The notes below the pieces were generated by a model that was not told where the DNA came from, did no database searches, and was given only the letters and a program-made list of their open reading frames with translations. This document shows positions 27,724-36,197 of a stretch of 64,000 bases of DNA, piece after piece (position 1 is the stretch's first letter; each line of letters begins with the position of its first letter). Where the stretch lies: NCBI RefSeq assembly GCF_042658925.1, contig NZ_JBHSRF010000042.1:1-64000 (forward strand), given 5' to 3'. The translations under genes and the position numbers were made by a program. The DNA is from Sphaerisporangium aureirubrum (lineage in GTDB: Bacteria; Actinomycetota; Actinomycetes; Streptosporangiales; Streptosporangiaceae).

Positions 27724-29043
27724 GTCGGTGGCGGGGGGGACCCACCAGAGCTCACCGCCGGCGATGTCGTGGTAGACGTCCAGCAGGTCCTCCTGGGTGA
27801 TGGCGCTGCGGGACTCGGCGGCGGCCCAGGTGTAGACGCCCCTGGCCATGATCGAGGTCTCCTCCTGGACGCGGAGCATGTAGACCCGGGCGCGGACCTC
27901 GTGGACCTTTCCGTCGGCGGGGGCCGCCTGCGTGGCGAACTCGGCCAGCTGGCAGGCCAGGCGGAGGTCCCCGTCGGCGGCGGCCCGCGCGGCGCGGGCG
28001 GCGATGGGACGGGCGCCGCCCGCGAGCTCGGCCAGCGCGCCGGCGAGGACGGCGTCCGCGGGAGGCTTCAGGTGAGCGGGGTCACCGTCGTGCCAGCCGC
28101 CGTAGAGGCGCCAGATGTTGCGGACCACGAACTCCGGCTCGTCGTAGTACGGCTGGAGGTAGGGCCGGTCGGCCAGTTCACCCGGGGCGCGCACGGACAG
28201 CAGGATCTCGTTGAGGCGGGCCCCGGCGTTCATCATGTCCAGGGTCTGGTCGACGAGGCTGTCCAGGTAGTCGGCCGTGTCGATCAGCGCCTGGCGCACC
28301 CGCCCGGCACCCACGATGGGCAGGCCGTGTCCGGGCAGCAGCACCTCGGCGTCCAGGGCGGCCATCGCGCGCAGGGCGACGGCCCACTCGTCGGGATAGC
28401 GCTGCACCTTCTGCGGGTTGCCGGCGTTCGGCGTGACCCAGACGAACAGGTCGCCGGTCAGCAGGACCCCGCGCTCGGGCAGGAACGCCCAGGTGGCGTC
28501 GTCGGTCTCGCCGCGGGCGTGCCGCATGTCGAAGGTCACGTCGCCGAGCGTGACGGCCATCCGGTCCCGGTAGGTCAGGTCGGGCGTGCGGTAGGCCGCG
28601 GGCCAGGTCAGCGTGGTGAAGCCGAACTGCCGCTGGTTGATGACCGTGTTGTAGCCGGCCGTCCTCGCGTACCGGGTGAACCGCGCCGCGACGTTCTCGT
28701 GCGCGACGACGTTCGGCCGCGGCCCCGTCTCGGCGTCGAACGGCGCCATGCCGGCCACGTGGTCGAAGTGCCCGTGCGAGTAGATCGCGTAGCGGACCGG
28801 CTCGTCCGACCACCCCCGGATCGCCGCGTGCGCGTTCTGCGCGTCCACGACGTTCCCTGTGTCGAACAGAGCCAGGCCGCCATCGCCTCGGACGCCGTAA
28901 ACATTCCCGAAGGCCGGCCACATGACCACGCCCTCGGCGACCTCCTGCGCCCCCCTCGAGCGCAGGTCCCGCAGCGGCATCTCCCGCGGTGACACCGAGC
29001 CGCGCCAGACGTCTTCCGCGTGGTCGAGGATCGGCGATGTCAT
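27721..29043 (-). CDS. MBL-fold hydrolase with alkyl-sulfatase dimerisation domain
   Basis: A 440-residue protein. The metallo-beta-lactamase core has the zinc motif SHGHFDHVAG (about 97) and later ligands in RHARGETDD, LTGDLF and LLPGHGLP. A helical region from about 270 (DTADYLDSLVDQT, later EEDLLDVYHDIA) resembles the dimerisation domain of SdsA-type alkyl sulfatases. It may hydrolyse a sulfate or other ester. No signal peptide. It lies 70 bases downstream of the LuxR-type regulator gene on the same strand, likely an operon. Confidence 0.85.
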   Translation of the reverse strand: MTSPILDHAEDVWRGSVSPREMPLRDLRSRGAQEVAEGVVMWPAFGNVYGVRGDGGLALFDTGNVVDAQNAHAAIRGWSDEPVRYAIYSHGHFDHVAGMAPFDAETGPRPNVVAHENVAARFTRYARTAGYNTVINQRQFGFTTLTWPAAYRTPDLTYRDRMAVTLGDVTFDMRHARGETDDATWAFLPERGVLLTGDLFVWVTPNAGNPQKVQRYPDEWAVALRAMAALDAEVLLPGHGLPIVGAGRVRQALIDTADYLDSLVDQTLDMMNAGARLNEILLSVRAPGELADRPYLQPYYDEPEFVVRNIWRLYGGWHDGDPAHLKPPADAVLAGALAELAGGARPIAARAARAAADGDLRLACQLAEFATQAAPADGKVHEVRARVYMLRVQEETSIMARGVYTWAAAESRSAITQEDLLDVYHDIAGGELWWVPPATD

Positions 29044-29113
29044 GCGCCAACCCTGTCGCGGAACGGTCCCGGCGCATCAGTAGGGAGATCCCTACAGCTG
29101 CGCGCCGGCGCCT

Positions 29114-31741
29114 TCAGACCTCGCCGCGTTCGAACGCCACCGCCAGCTCCACGCGGGAGCGCAGGCCGGTCTTGGCGTAGACCCGGGTGAGGTACACCTC
29201 GACGGTCTTGCGGCTGTAGTGGAGCTCCTCGGCGATCTGCGGGTTGGACAGGCCGCCGGCCACCAGCTCGATGACGCGGCGCTCCGCGGGCGTGAGGGGG
29301 GCCACGGTGGCGGGGGCCAGACCGGCGGCCTTCAGGGCGATGGCGGCGCGGCTCTGCCAGGGGACGGCGCCGAGGTCGGTGAAGATGGCGTGGGCGCGGA
29401 CCAGCTGCTGGGAGTCGCCGAGACCGCCGAGGATCAGGCGGGCCCTGGCCTCCTCGAACTTCAGGCCGTCGGCGCGGGCGGCCTCCAGCGCGGCCTCGGT
29501 GTGGTCGCGGTCGCGGAAGGCGGCGCCGAGCGCGAGGTCGGCGACCAGCCGGGCGCGTGGCGTCCCGGTCTTGGCGACCTCGGCGAGCGCGGTGGCGGCC
29601 TCGCGGGCGGGGCCGATCTCGCCCGCGACGCCGTGCATGATGACCCGCATGCCGTACGCCCGGTGCAGCACGTCCGGCGGGCCGGTGGCGACCGCCTCGT
29701 CCAGCAGGCGGGCCGCGGCGGCGCGGTCGCCGCGGCCGACGGCGTACCGGGCGCGGAACACCGCGCGCAGGGACACCTGCATCACGCAGTTGGGCGGCGG
29801 GTCGGCGAGCAGCGGCTCGGCCTCGTCGTACCGGCCCTGGTCGAGCAGGATCTCCAGCTCGATGTTGCGCAGCAGCGAGAGGTTCTCCCAGAGCCCGGCC
29901 TCGGTGAGGGAGACGGCGTCGGAGCGGATGTCGCGCAGCGCGTGCTCCCACTCGCCGCCGAGCCGCCGCACCACCGCCATGGTGCGCACGTGCTGTCCCG
30001 CGATGTTGTGCCAGCCGAGGCCGCGGTAGATCTCCTCGGCCTGGGAGAGCAGGTCGATGGTGCGGCTGCGCACCCCGCCCCCGGCGAGCAGGTGCGCCGC
30101 GGACTCCAGCGCCGCCAGCCGCGCCGCGGGCGGCAGCGCGGCGGACGTGGACAGCATGGTGTCCAGCGCCCGCTCGGTCTCCTCCCACCGGCCTTTGATG
30201 ATGGCGTTGCCCGCCAGCGCGCTCAGCGCGATCACCATGTCCTGCGGCGGGCACTCCGGCAGCGCGCGCCACGCCTGCGCCGTCAGCTCCGAGGAGTCCA
30301 TCCCGAGCTGGGTGCTGATCACGGCCTGCTGGGCGAGCAGCGCCGTGCGGTCGTCGGCGGCGGGCAGCTGCTCGGTGGCGATCGACACCGCCAGCTCGTA
30401 CTGCCCCATGGAGTGCGCCGCGTTCACCATCGTCTGCGCGGTCCTGGTGTGCCGCCGCCCGGGCGTGAGCACGGCCAGCGCCGCCTGCCCGGCGCGCAGC
30501 GCGTCCGAGGGCCGGGACCCCTTCCAGTACGACAGCGACTGCCGGGCCAGTAGCACGCCGCGCTCCTCGCCGGAGGCGAGCTCGGCGGCCCGGCCGTACC
30601 AGTGGCCGGCCGACAGCGGCGCCGTCCAGCGGGTCAGCTCGGCCGCGCGCAGCATCGCGGGCAGCGCCTCGGCGCTCTGGCCGCCCGCCGCGACGTGCGT
30701 GGCCCATTCCAGCACCCGCCGGGTGCCGCTGAGGCCCTGCCGCCGCAGCAGCTCGGCGATCCTGGCGTGCACGCCGCGCCGCTCGGCCGGGCCGAGGTCG
30801 GCGTACAACGCCTCGGCGACCAGCGGGTGGGCGAACTCGAAGGCGCCGTCGTCGGTGACGACGACCACGCCGTCCCGCACCAGCCCGTCGAACGCGCGCT
30901 CGGCCTCGCCGGGTCCGAGCCCCGCGACCTCGGCGAGCGCGCCGAGGTCGTCGGGACCGGCCGGACGGGTGTGGCGCAGCGCCGCGAGCACGCGGGCGAG
31001 GTTCCTGCCGCCCTGGTCACGCTGGAACAGCCGGGTGAGCATGGCGCCGCGCCGCGTGCCGGGGTGCGCGGACCGCACGGCGCCGCCCTGCACCAGGGTC
31101 AGCACCGCCTCGCGCGCGAACCACGGGTTGCCGCGGCTCTCCCTGTGCACCTGCCGCACGATCGTCTCGCTCGGGGTGCGGCCGATCAGGTCGGTGACCA
31201 GCGCGGTCACCTCGTCCAGCGAGAGGGGGTCGAGCCGGACGACGAGGTCGGCGTCCATCGCGGGCAGCCGCCGCGCCGTCCCGGCCACGGTCAGGTCGCG
31301 CACCCGGCGCGGCAGGTAGGACAACACGCCGAGCGTGTCGTCGTCGGCCAGGTGCAGGTCGTCGACGGCGAGCAGCGTGCGTCCCGGCAGGCGTTCCAGG
31401 AGGTTGGCGGTGCGGACGGCGGGCGCGGAACCGGCGGCGCCGAGTGCGGCCTCGTCGATGGCCGCCAGCAGTTCCCGCAGCGGCTCGCCGGCCGCGGGGT
31501 CGTCGTGCAGCGCGCCGAGCGCGTCGGTGAGCGAGGCGTAGGCCAGACCGGTGCCGAAGTCGCGGGCCTGCCCGTGCAGCACGCGGTATCCCATGTTCCT
31601 GGCCAGGGTTTCGGCCTCGGCCAGCATGTGCGTCTTGCCGATCCCCGCCTCGCCGTGGATCAGGATCGTCACCGGCGGCCTGAGCAGCGCCGACTCGATG
31701 GCGCGAAGTGTGGCGGGTCGCCCGGAGGTGTGCCGCTCCAC
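29114..31741 (-). CDS. LAL-type LuxR transcriptional regulator
   Basis: An 875-residue ATP-binding regulator. Walker A (GEAGIGKT, about 30-37) and Walker B (LLAVDDLHLAD) define an N-terminal STAND-type ATPase. A long helical, TPR-like middle follows, and a C-terminal LuxR helix-turn-helix (LTPAERRVIELVAGGLSNPQ then IAEELHYSRKTVEVYLTRVY). Such proteins are activators that multimerise on ligand and ATP binding. GTG start. Its 3' neighbour, the MBL-fold enzyme, is the most likely target. The inducer is unknown. Confidence 0.92.
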   Translation of the reverse strand: MERHTSGRPATLRAIESALLRPPVTILIHGEAGIGKTHMLAEAETLARNMGYRVLHGQARDFGTGLAYASLTDALGALHDDPAAGEPLRELLAAIDEAALGAAGSAPAVRTANLLERLPGRTLLAVDDLHLADDDTLGVLSYLPRRVRDLTVAGTARRLPAMDADLVVRLDPLSLDEVTALVTDLIGRTPSETIVRQVHRESRGNPWFAREAVLTLVQGGAVRSAHPGTRRGAMLTRLFQRDQGGRNLARVLAALRHTRPAGPDDLGALAEVAGLGPGEAERAFDGLVRDGVVVVTDDGAFEFAHPLVAEALYADLGPAERRGVHARIAELLRRQGLSGTRRVLEWATHVAAGGQSAEALPAMLRAAELTRWTAPLSAGHWYGRAAELASGEERGVLLARQSLSYWKGSRPSDALRAGQAALAVLTPGRRHTRTAQTMVNAAHSMGQYELAVSIATEQLPAADDRTALLAQQAVISTQLGMDSSELTAQAWRALPECPPQDMVIALSALAGNAIIKGRWEETERALDTMLSTSAALPPAARLAALESAAHLLAGGGVRSRTIDLLSQAEEIYRGLGWHNIAGQHVRTMAVVRRLGGEWEHALRDIRSDAVSLTEAGLWENLSLLRNIELEILLDQGRYDEAEPLLADPPPNCVMQVSLRAVFRARYAVGRGDRAAAARLLDEAVATGPPDVLHRAYGMRVIMHGVAGEIGPAREAATALAEVAKTGTPRARLVADLALGAAFRDRDHTEAALEAARADGLKFEEARARLILGGLGDSQQLVRAHAIFTDLGAVPWQSRAAIALKAAGLAPATVAPLTPAERRVIELVAGGLSNPQIAEELHYSRKTVEVYLTRVYAKTGLRSRVELAVAFERGEV

Positions 31742-31969
31742 CCTTCACCGCCCTCCGTGATCGGTACGGCGGCGGGCCGAGGTGTTCTCGGTCAGGCCCA
31801 CCCGGGCGGCGATGTCGGCCGGCACGCGTCGTACCGTATCCGGTTAGGTTTTGCGCCGCCAATCCCCGGATTCCGGGATGGTGACCGGTGGGCCACGAAG
31901 TCCGGCTATATGGTGATACGTCCAGGATCGATCGCCATGGTCACGCGGCCCGCGCGCCTCGGCGTATCC

Positions 31970-32389
31970 CTAGAAGGGGACCTCGAACCACGTGCGGGTG
32001 CCGGTGCGGTTGCGGGTGGCGCCCCATTCCTTGGAGAGGGCCTCGACGAGGAACATGCCGCGGCCGCACTCGGACATGGGGTCGGGGACGCAGATCTCGG
32101 GGATGGAGCCGATGGCGCCCTGGTCCAGCACCTCGACGCGGAAGGTCTCCACGGTGGCGAGGAGGCGGACGCGGACCTCGCCGCCGTCCAGGCCGGAGAC
32201 GGTGTGGCGCAGAGCGTTGGTGATGACCTCGCAGGTGAGCAGTTCCACGACTTCGAGTGCCGGATGCTCCGTCGTGTCGGGCACCTGGAGATGGCGGGCG
32301 GCGGCGCGGCGAACCGCGCGGCGGGCCGGGGGGACCTCCGCCACCACTCCGGGAAACGTGAAGTCGCCGAGCAGCTGAACCGTCGCCAT
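31970..32389 (-). CDS. ATP-binding protein (HATPase_c, anti-sigma-kinase-like)
   Basis: A 139-residue single-domain GHKL ATPase. The N-box is in ELLTCEVITNALRH, then VEVLDQGAIG (weak G1, normally DxGxG) and GRGMFLVEAL (G2). Proteins of this size act like RsbW/SpoIIAB kinases. In this order they are commonly encoded next to XRE-DUF5753/DUF397 pairs, as here: the XRE gene diverges 196 bp away. Partner not known. Confidence 0.85.
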   Translation of the reverse strand: MATVQLLGDFTFPGVVAEVPPARRAVRRAAARHLQVPDTTEHPALEVVELLTCEVITNALRHTVSGLDGGEVRVRLLATVETFRVEVLDQGAIGSIPEICVPDPMSECGRGMFLVEALSKEWGATRNRTGTRTWFEVPF

Positions 32390-32585
32390 TGACGTCCTCG
32401 CTCTCTACTCGTCGTCGCCGGTCGGTCGAACCGTTGACGAGGCCGTGCGTTGGTGGAAACTCTACGCAGTCATCCGATTACTTTGGGATGATGACCCTGG
32501 TGCCGCCGGCTGTAAAGCCGTGCTGCCGGAACGGTTCCACGGTCCTCTGTTCTTAGTGGACGAGTTGCCCCTCAGGAGGGACATC

Positions 32586-33443
32586 ATGGCAAGCCGAACC
32601 AGCCCGACGGTGCGTCGCCGGAGACTGGCCGCGGAGTTGCGCCGTCTTCGGCAGGCGTCCGGCAGGACACGCGAGGAGGTGGCGGAGTGGGTCGGCTGCG
32701 CGCCCGCCACCGTCACGAAGATAGAGAACGGCTCGGCGACCGCCAGGCCCGCGGACGTCTCCCTGCTCCTGGAGCTGTACGACGTCACCGGCGCGCCGCG
32801 GGACGAGCTGATGACCCTCGCCCGCGAGGCGCGCAGGCGCGGCTGGTGGCACCAGTACGCCGACACCTTCCACCCGGGTTTCGAGGTCTACGTCGGCCTG
32901 GAGGAGGAGGCCGCCCGGATCCGCTCGTACCAGGCCGAGGTGGTCGGCGGCCTGCTGCAGACCGAGGCGTACGCCCGGGCGCTGTTCGCGGCCGAGCTGC
33001 CCGCCGTGCCCGAGGACGCCGTGGCGCGGCAGGTGGCGGTGCGGCTGAAGCGGCAGGAACGCCTGACCGCGGGCGACCCCCCGCGCACGTGCGCCGTGCT
33101 GAACGAGGCCGCGCTGTGGCGCGAGGTCGGCGGGCGGGCCACGATGCGGGAGCAGCTGCGGCATCTGGTGAAGGTGTCGGGGATCGCCGGGACGACGGTG
33201 CAGGTGCTGCCGTTCGCCGCCGGGTCGCACCCGGGCATGCACGGGGCGTTCACCGTGCTGGGGTTCCCCGAGGACGGGGACGCGGACGTGGTGTACGTCG
33301 AATACCGGCAGGGAAGCCTGTACCTCGAGAAGCAGGCCGACAAAGAGGCGTACGTCCGGCTGTTCGATCACCTGCGCGCACGGGCGCTCGGCCCGGAGGA
33401 GTCCCGCGCCCTGATCTCGCGCGTGGCCGACCAGATGACGTGA
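32586..33443 (+). CDS. XRE-family regulator with DUF5753 domain
   Basis: A 285-residue regulator. The helix-turn-helix is at about 13-70 (LRQASGRTREEVAEWVGCAP then ATVTKIENG). DUF5753 follows from about 100 (YVGLEEEAARIRSYQAEVVG, LLQTEAYARALF). It pairs with the short DUF397 gene that starts 26 bases later. These pairs are typical of Streptomyces-like actinomycetes and influence differentiation (BldB/WhiJ-related systems). ATG at 32586 with AGGAGGGA upstream. Confidence 0.93.
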   Translation: MASRTSPTVRRRRLAAELRRLRQASGRTREEVAEWVGCAPATVTKIENGSATARPADVSLLLELYDVTGAPRDELMTLAREARRRGWWHQYADTFHPGFEVYVGLEEEAARIRSYQAEVVGGLLQTEAYARALFAAELPAVPEDAVARQVAVRLKRQERLTAGDPPRTCAVLNEAALWREVGGRATMREQLRHLVKVSGIAGTTVQVLPFAAGSHPGMHGAFTVLGFPEDGDADVVYVEYRQGSLYLEKQADKEAYVRLFDHLRARALGPEESRALISRVADQMT

Positions 33444-33469
33444 CGGCGTCCGACGAAGGAGACCCCCGC

Positions 33470-33688
33470 ATGGACCAGCCTTCAGTCCGGTGGCGCAGGA
33501 GCACACGCAGCGCGACGACCGGCGGTGAGTGCGTCGAGGTGGCGGTGGTGCGGGGGGTGGGCCCGGCGGGCGGGCCGGTCTACATGGTGCGCGACTCGAA
33601 GAGGTCCCGCGGCCCGGTCCTCACGGTCACCTGGGGCGGGTGGGCGGCCTTCGTCCGCGGGGTCAAGACGGGCCGGATCACCGGCTGA
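33470..33688 (+). CDS. DUF397 protein
   Basis: A 72-residue DUF397 protein: VRWRRSTRS at the start, ECVEVAVV, VRDSKRSRGPVL and AAFVRGVKTG are the family landmarks. It is probably the partner (antitoxin-like or modulator) of the preceding XRE-DUF5753 regulator. ATG with GAAGGAG upstream. Its last 11 bases overlap the 3' end of the convergent CHAP gene. Confidence 0.93.
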   Translation: MDQPSVRWRRSTRSATTGGECVEVAVVRGVGPAGGPVYMVRDSKRSRGPVLTVTWGGWAAFVRGVKTGRITG

Positions 33689-34502
33689 GGCGCCGGGTGC
33701 GCCGGGCGCGGACACAGGCGACGACGGCCAGCAGGGCGACCAGCAGCGGCACCAGCAGGGTGACGTAGCCGGGCATGGCCTCACCGGGGACCGTGGCGAG
33801 ACCGGCGGCGGCGACACCGGACGCGCCGGGTCCGGAGACCGGAACACCGGCGATCACGTAGGCGCCGGGGCCGGAGAAGGGGTATCCGGCGGTGACGACG
33901 CCGGAATCGGAGACCGGGTGGGCGACCGGGGCGGGCTGGGCCGGCGCCGGGGCGGCGGTGTGGGCGGCGTGCACGGCCTTGGCGACGCCGGGGGCGGGCG
34001 CCGGGGCGGGGGCGGAGGCCATGGCCTCGGCCTCCTGCTGGGCCTTCACCTGGTCGGGGTAGCCGTAGCCGACGACGTAGTCCTGGTCGCGGGTCTTCTC
34101 GCGGACGAACTGGCCGTCGACGTTGCCCTCGATGGTGTGGATGGTGTCGCCGTCGACGTCGATCACCATGCCGACGTGGTCGATGCCGTCGACCTCGCCC
34201 GCTCCGCTCCAGTCGTAGAACACCACCGCCCCGGGCTCGGGAGTGTCACCCCAGGCGTCGTGGGAGATGAACCACTCGGCGTGGCCCACGGTGTAGGCGA
34301 ACTGGCCGAACCACTCGTCGTAGCCGAGCTTGTGCGCGGCCCACGACAGGAACATGTCGCACCACGGCTGGGCGGAGTAGTCGGAGTCGAACTCGACGGT
34401 CTTGCCGTACCAATCACCGAACTTGGTGTAGCCGCCGCCGTGCTCGCTGTAGCCGAGCTGGCTCTTGAGCAGCTGGATCATTTCGTGCAGTTCTGGGGAC
34501 AT
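33678..34502 (-). CDS. CHAP-domain protein with C-terminal membrane anchor
   Basis: A 274-residue protein. A CHAP amidase/peptidase domain occupies the first ~150 residues: catalytic Cys in SAQPWCDMFLSWAA, His in GIDHVGMVID, polar residue in IEGNVDG. An Ala/Pro linker (about 160-215) and one hydrophobic segment near the C-terminus (TLLVPLLVALLAVVACV) with an Arg-rich tail follow. The N-terminus has no signal peptide, so it is unclear how the CHAP domain would reach the wall. CHAP enzymes cleave peptidoglycan stem peptides. Confidence 0.87.
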   Translation of the reverse strand: MSPELHEMIQLLKSQLGYSEHGGGYTKFGDWYGKTVEFDSDYSAQPWCDMFLSWAAHKLGYDEWFGQFAYTVGHAEWFISHDAWGDTPEPGAVVFYDWSGAGEVDGIDHVGMVIDVDGDTIHTIEGNVDGQFVREKTRDQDYVVGYGYPDQVKAQQEAEAMASAPAPAPAPGVAKAVHAAHTAAPAPAQPAPVAHPVSDSGVVTAGYPFSGPGAYVIAGVPVSGPGASGVAAAGLATVPGEAMPGYVTLLVPLLVALLAVVACVRARRTRRLSR

Positions 34503-34834
34503 GGGAAGTCGAGAGTCCTTCCACTGCGTGCCGGCGCTGGGGCGGCGCCGGAGGGGAACAACAGGTGGAGGAGCACGTTAGCCAGGAAAAGCGCAGGTCA
34601 AAAGGGTGCCAAGTGGACGCTTGCGCCTACCGGCACGGGGTCCGGCGCGGGGGTCCCGCGCGGAAAGCCTTACGCCGCCGGGGTTTTCGCCCGGGGGGCG
34701 CCGGGCGCCGGATGTTACCGTCCGACCCAAATCTTTACTCAAACATGACTAAAACCGACATGTCATGACGAATCGGGCATGCCGGGGTAGATCCCGGCGG
34801 GCCGTCGCGCGCCGGGATCCGGAGAACTTCCAGG
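34503..34834. other. Intergenic region without a gene
   Basis: About 330 bases upstream of the CHAP gene and downstream of the esterase gene, both on the reverse strand. It should hold the CHAP promoter. GGGGGCGCCGGGCGCCGG near 34695 is a GC-rich self-complementary stretch. No RNA gene or convincing coding frame was found. Confidence 0.5.
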
Positions 34835-36070
34835 TCAGCTCGTCGTGCGCGGCCTGCGCGAGTCGGGGGCGGGCACCGGGACCGGCGCCGGGGCGTGCGG
34901 CCGGGCGTCGAGACGGCGGGCCAGCCAGGGGAGCGCCTGCGGCAGCTCACGATTCCAGGTGGTGAAGTTGTGGCCGCCGCTCGGCAGGATCAGCGAGGCC
35001 GCCCGCATCGGGGAGCGGACCGCGTCCAGGAACCGCAGCGTGGACAGATAGTTGGACTCGCCCTGCCTGCTGGTCGTCACCAGGACCGAGACCGGCGGAT
35101 GCGGCAGGTGGGACAGCCGCCACATCAGGTCGTTCTCGTTACGCAGCCGCCTGCTGCCGCCGAACAGGTCGCCGGTGGTGGCGTCGACCGGCGACTGGAA
35201 GTAGCCCGACAGCGACACGGCGGCCGAGTACGCCTCCGGGTGGCGCATGCTCAGCTTGAGCGCGCAGTAGCCGCCGGTGGAGCCGCCGAGCACGCCCCAG
35301 CCCGCCGCGGTGGTGGCGACCCGCAGCGACCCGGCGACCGCCCGCTTGAGGTCCCTGGTGAAGTAGGACTCCACCTGCGGGCCGCCCGGCACGTCCATGC
35401 ACTCGGTGTCGCGCGGCGGCGCGACGGTCGGACGGGTGAGCACGAGGACGGTGGGCGGCATCCGCCCCTCCTCGATGGCCCGGGCGGCGACGGCGGGCAT
35501 GTTCATGCGGCTGATGAGGTTGCGCGGATCACCTGGGTAGCCGGTCAGCCCGACGATCACGGGGAACCGGGTGTTCTCGTATTCCTTGGCAAAATACTGC
35601 GGGGGCAGATAAATGTAGGCGAGGGTGCTCAGCCCGGTGGCGGCGCCGGGAATCATCACTTCACTCAGCCGCCCCGCGGATTTATGAGTCTTTCCCGGAA
35701 TATAGACGTTCGCCGAGCGGATCACCTGTATTCCGTGCGCCCGCCCGCCCGGATTCACCTCCTCGGGAGCCGGCGCCACGCCGCGGGGCGCCGAGTCCGG
35801 CGCCTCCACCTCGCGGACCGCGGGCACCGGTGCGGAGCCGGTGCCGAGCAGGTCGCTCCAGGAACCGTAGAAGCCGAAATAGTTGTTGACGAGCAGGCCG
35901 AGCGCCATCAGGGTGAGCGCCTGTGTGCCCGCGAGCACGCCGACGCGGCCGGCCACGGCGGGCCAGGTGCGGGCGCTGAGCCTCGGCCAGATCCACAGGG
36001 CCGAGCCGGTCAGGCCCCCTGCCGCGAGCACGATCGCCAGAATCGCGAGCCATGTCGACGTGAGCCCCAT
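34835..36070 (-). CDS. Membrane-anchored esterase (alpha/beta hydrolase, antigen-85-like)
   Basis: A 411-residue protein. Two hydrophobic segments lie in the first ~70 residues (WLAILAIVLAAGGLTG, and GTQALTLMALGLLV), so the catalytic part is probably outside the membrane. From about 130 it is an esterase/mycolyltransferase-like alpha/beta hydrolase: nucleophile Ser in LGGSTGGYCAL, Asp region in TSRQGESNY, His in LPSGGHNFTTW. The family includes esterase D and antigen 85; this organism need not make mycolates. Substrate unknown. It is in line with the regulator gene upstream (128 bp gap). Confidence 0.82.
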   Translation of the reverse strand: MGLTSTWLAILAIVLAAGGLTGSALWIWPRLSARTWPAVAGRVGVLAGTQALTLMALGLLVNNYFGFYGSWSDLLGTGSAPVPAVREVEAPDSAPRGVAPAPEEVNPGGRAHGIQVIRSANVYIPGKTHKSAGRLSEVMIPGAATGLSTLAYIYLPPQYFAKEYENTRFPVIVGLTGYPGDPRNLISRMNMPAVAARAIEEGRMPPTVLVLTRPTVAPPRDTECMDVPGGPQVESYFTRDLKRAVAGSLRVATTAAGWGVLGGSTGGYCALKLSMRHPEAYSAAVSLSGYFQSPVDATTGDLFGGSRRLRNENDLMWRLSHLPHPPVSVLVTTSRQGESNYLSTLRFLDAVRSPMRAASLILPSGGHNFTTWNRELPQALPWLARRLDARPHAPAPVPVPAPDSRRPRTTS

Positions 36071-36197
36071 TCTCGGCCTCCCCGTGTCTCATTCCGCCCG
36101 CCTGCCGTCGGCGGGCCGTGCCAGGGAAGTTATCCAATCGAGATAAGAGCGGAATAAGGGACGAAAACCGGGAGGGCCCCCCGGGTAATGAAATGGT

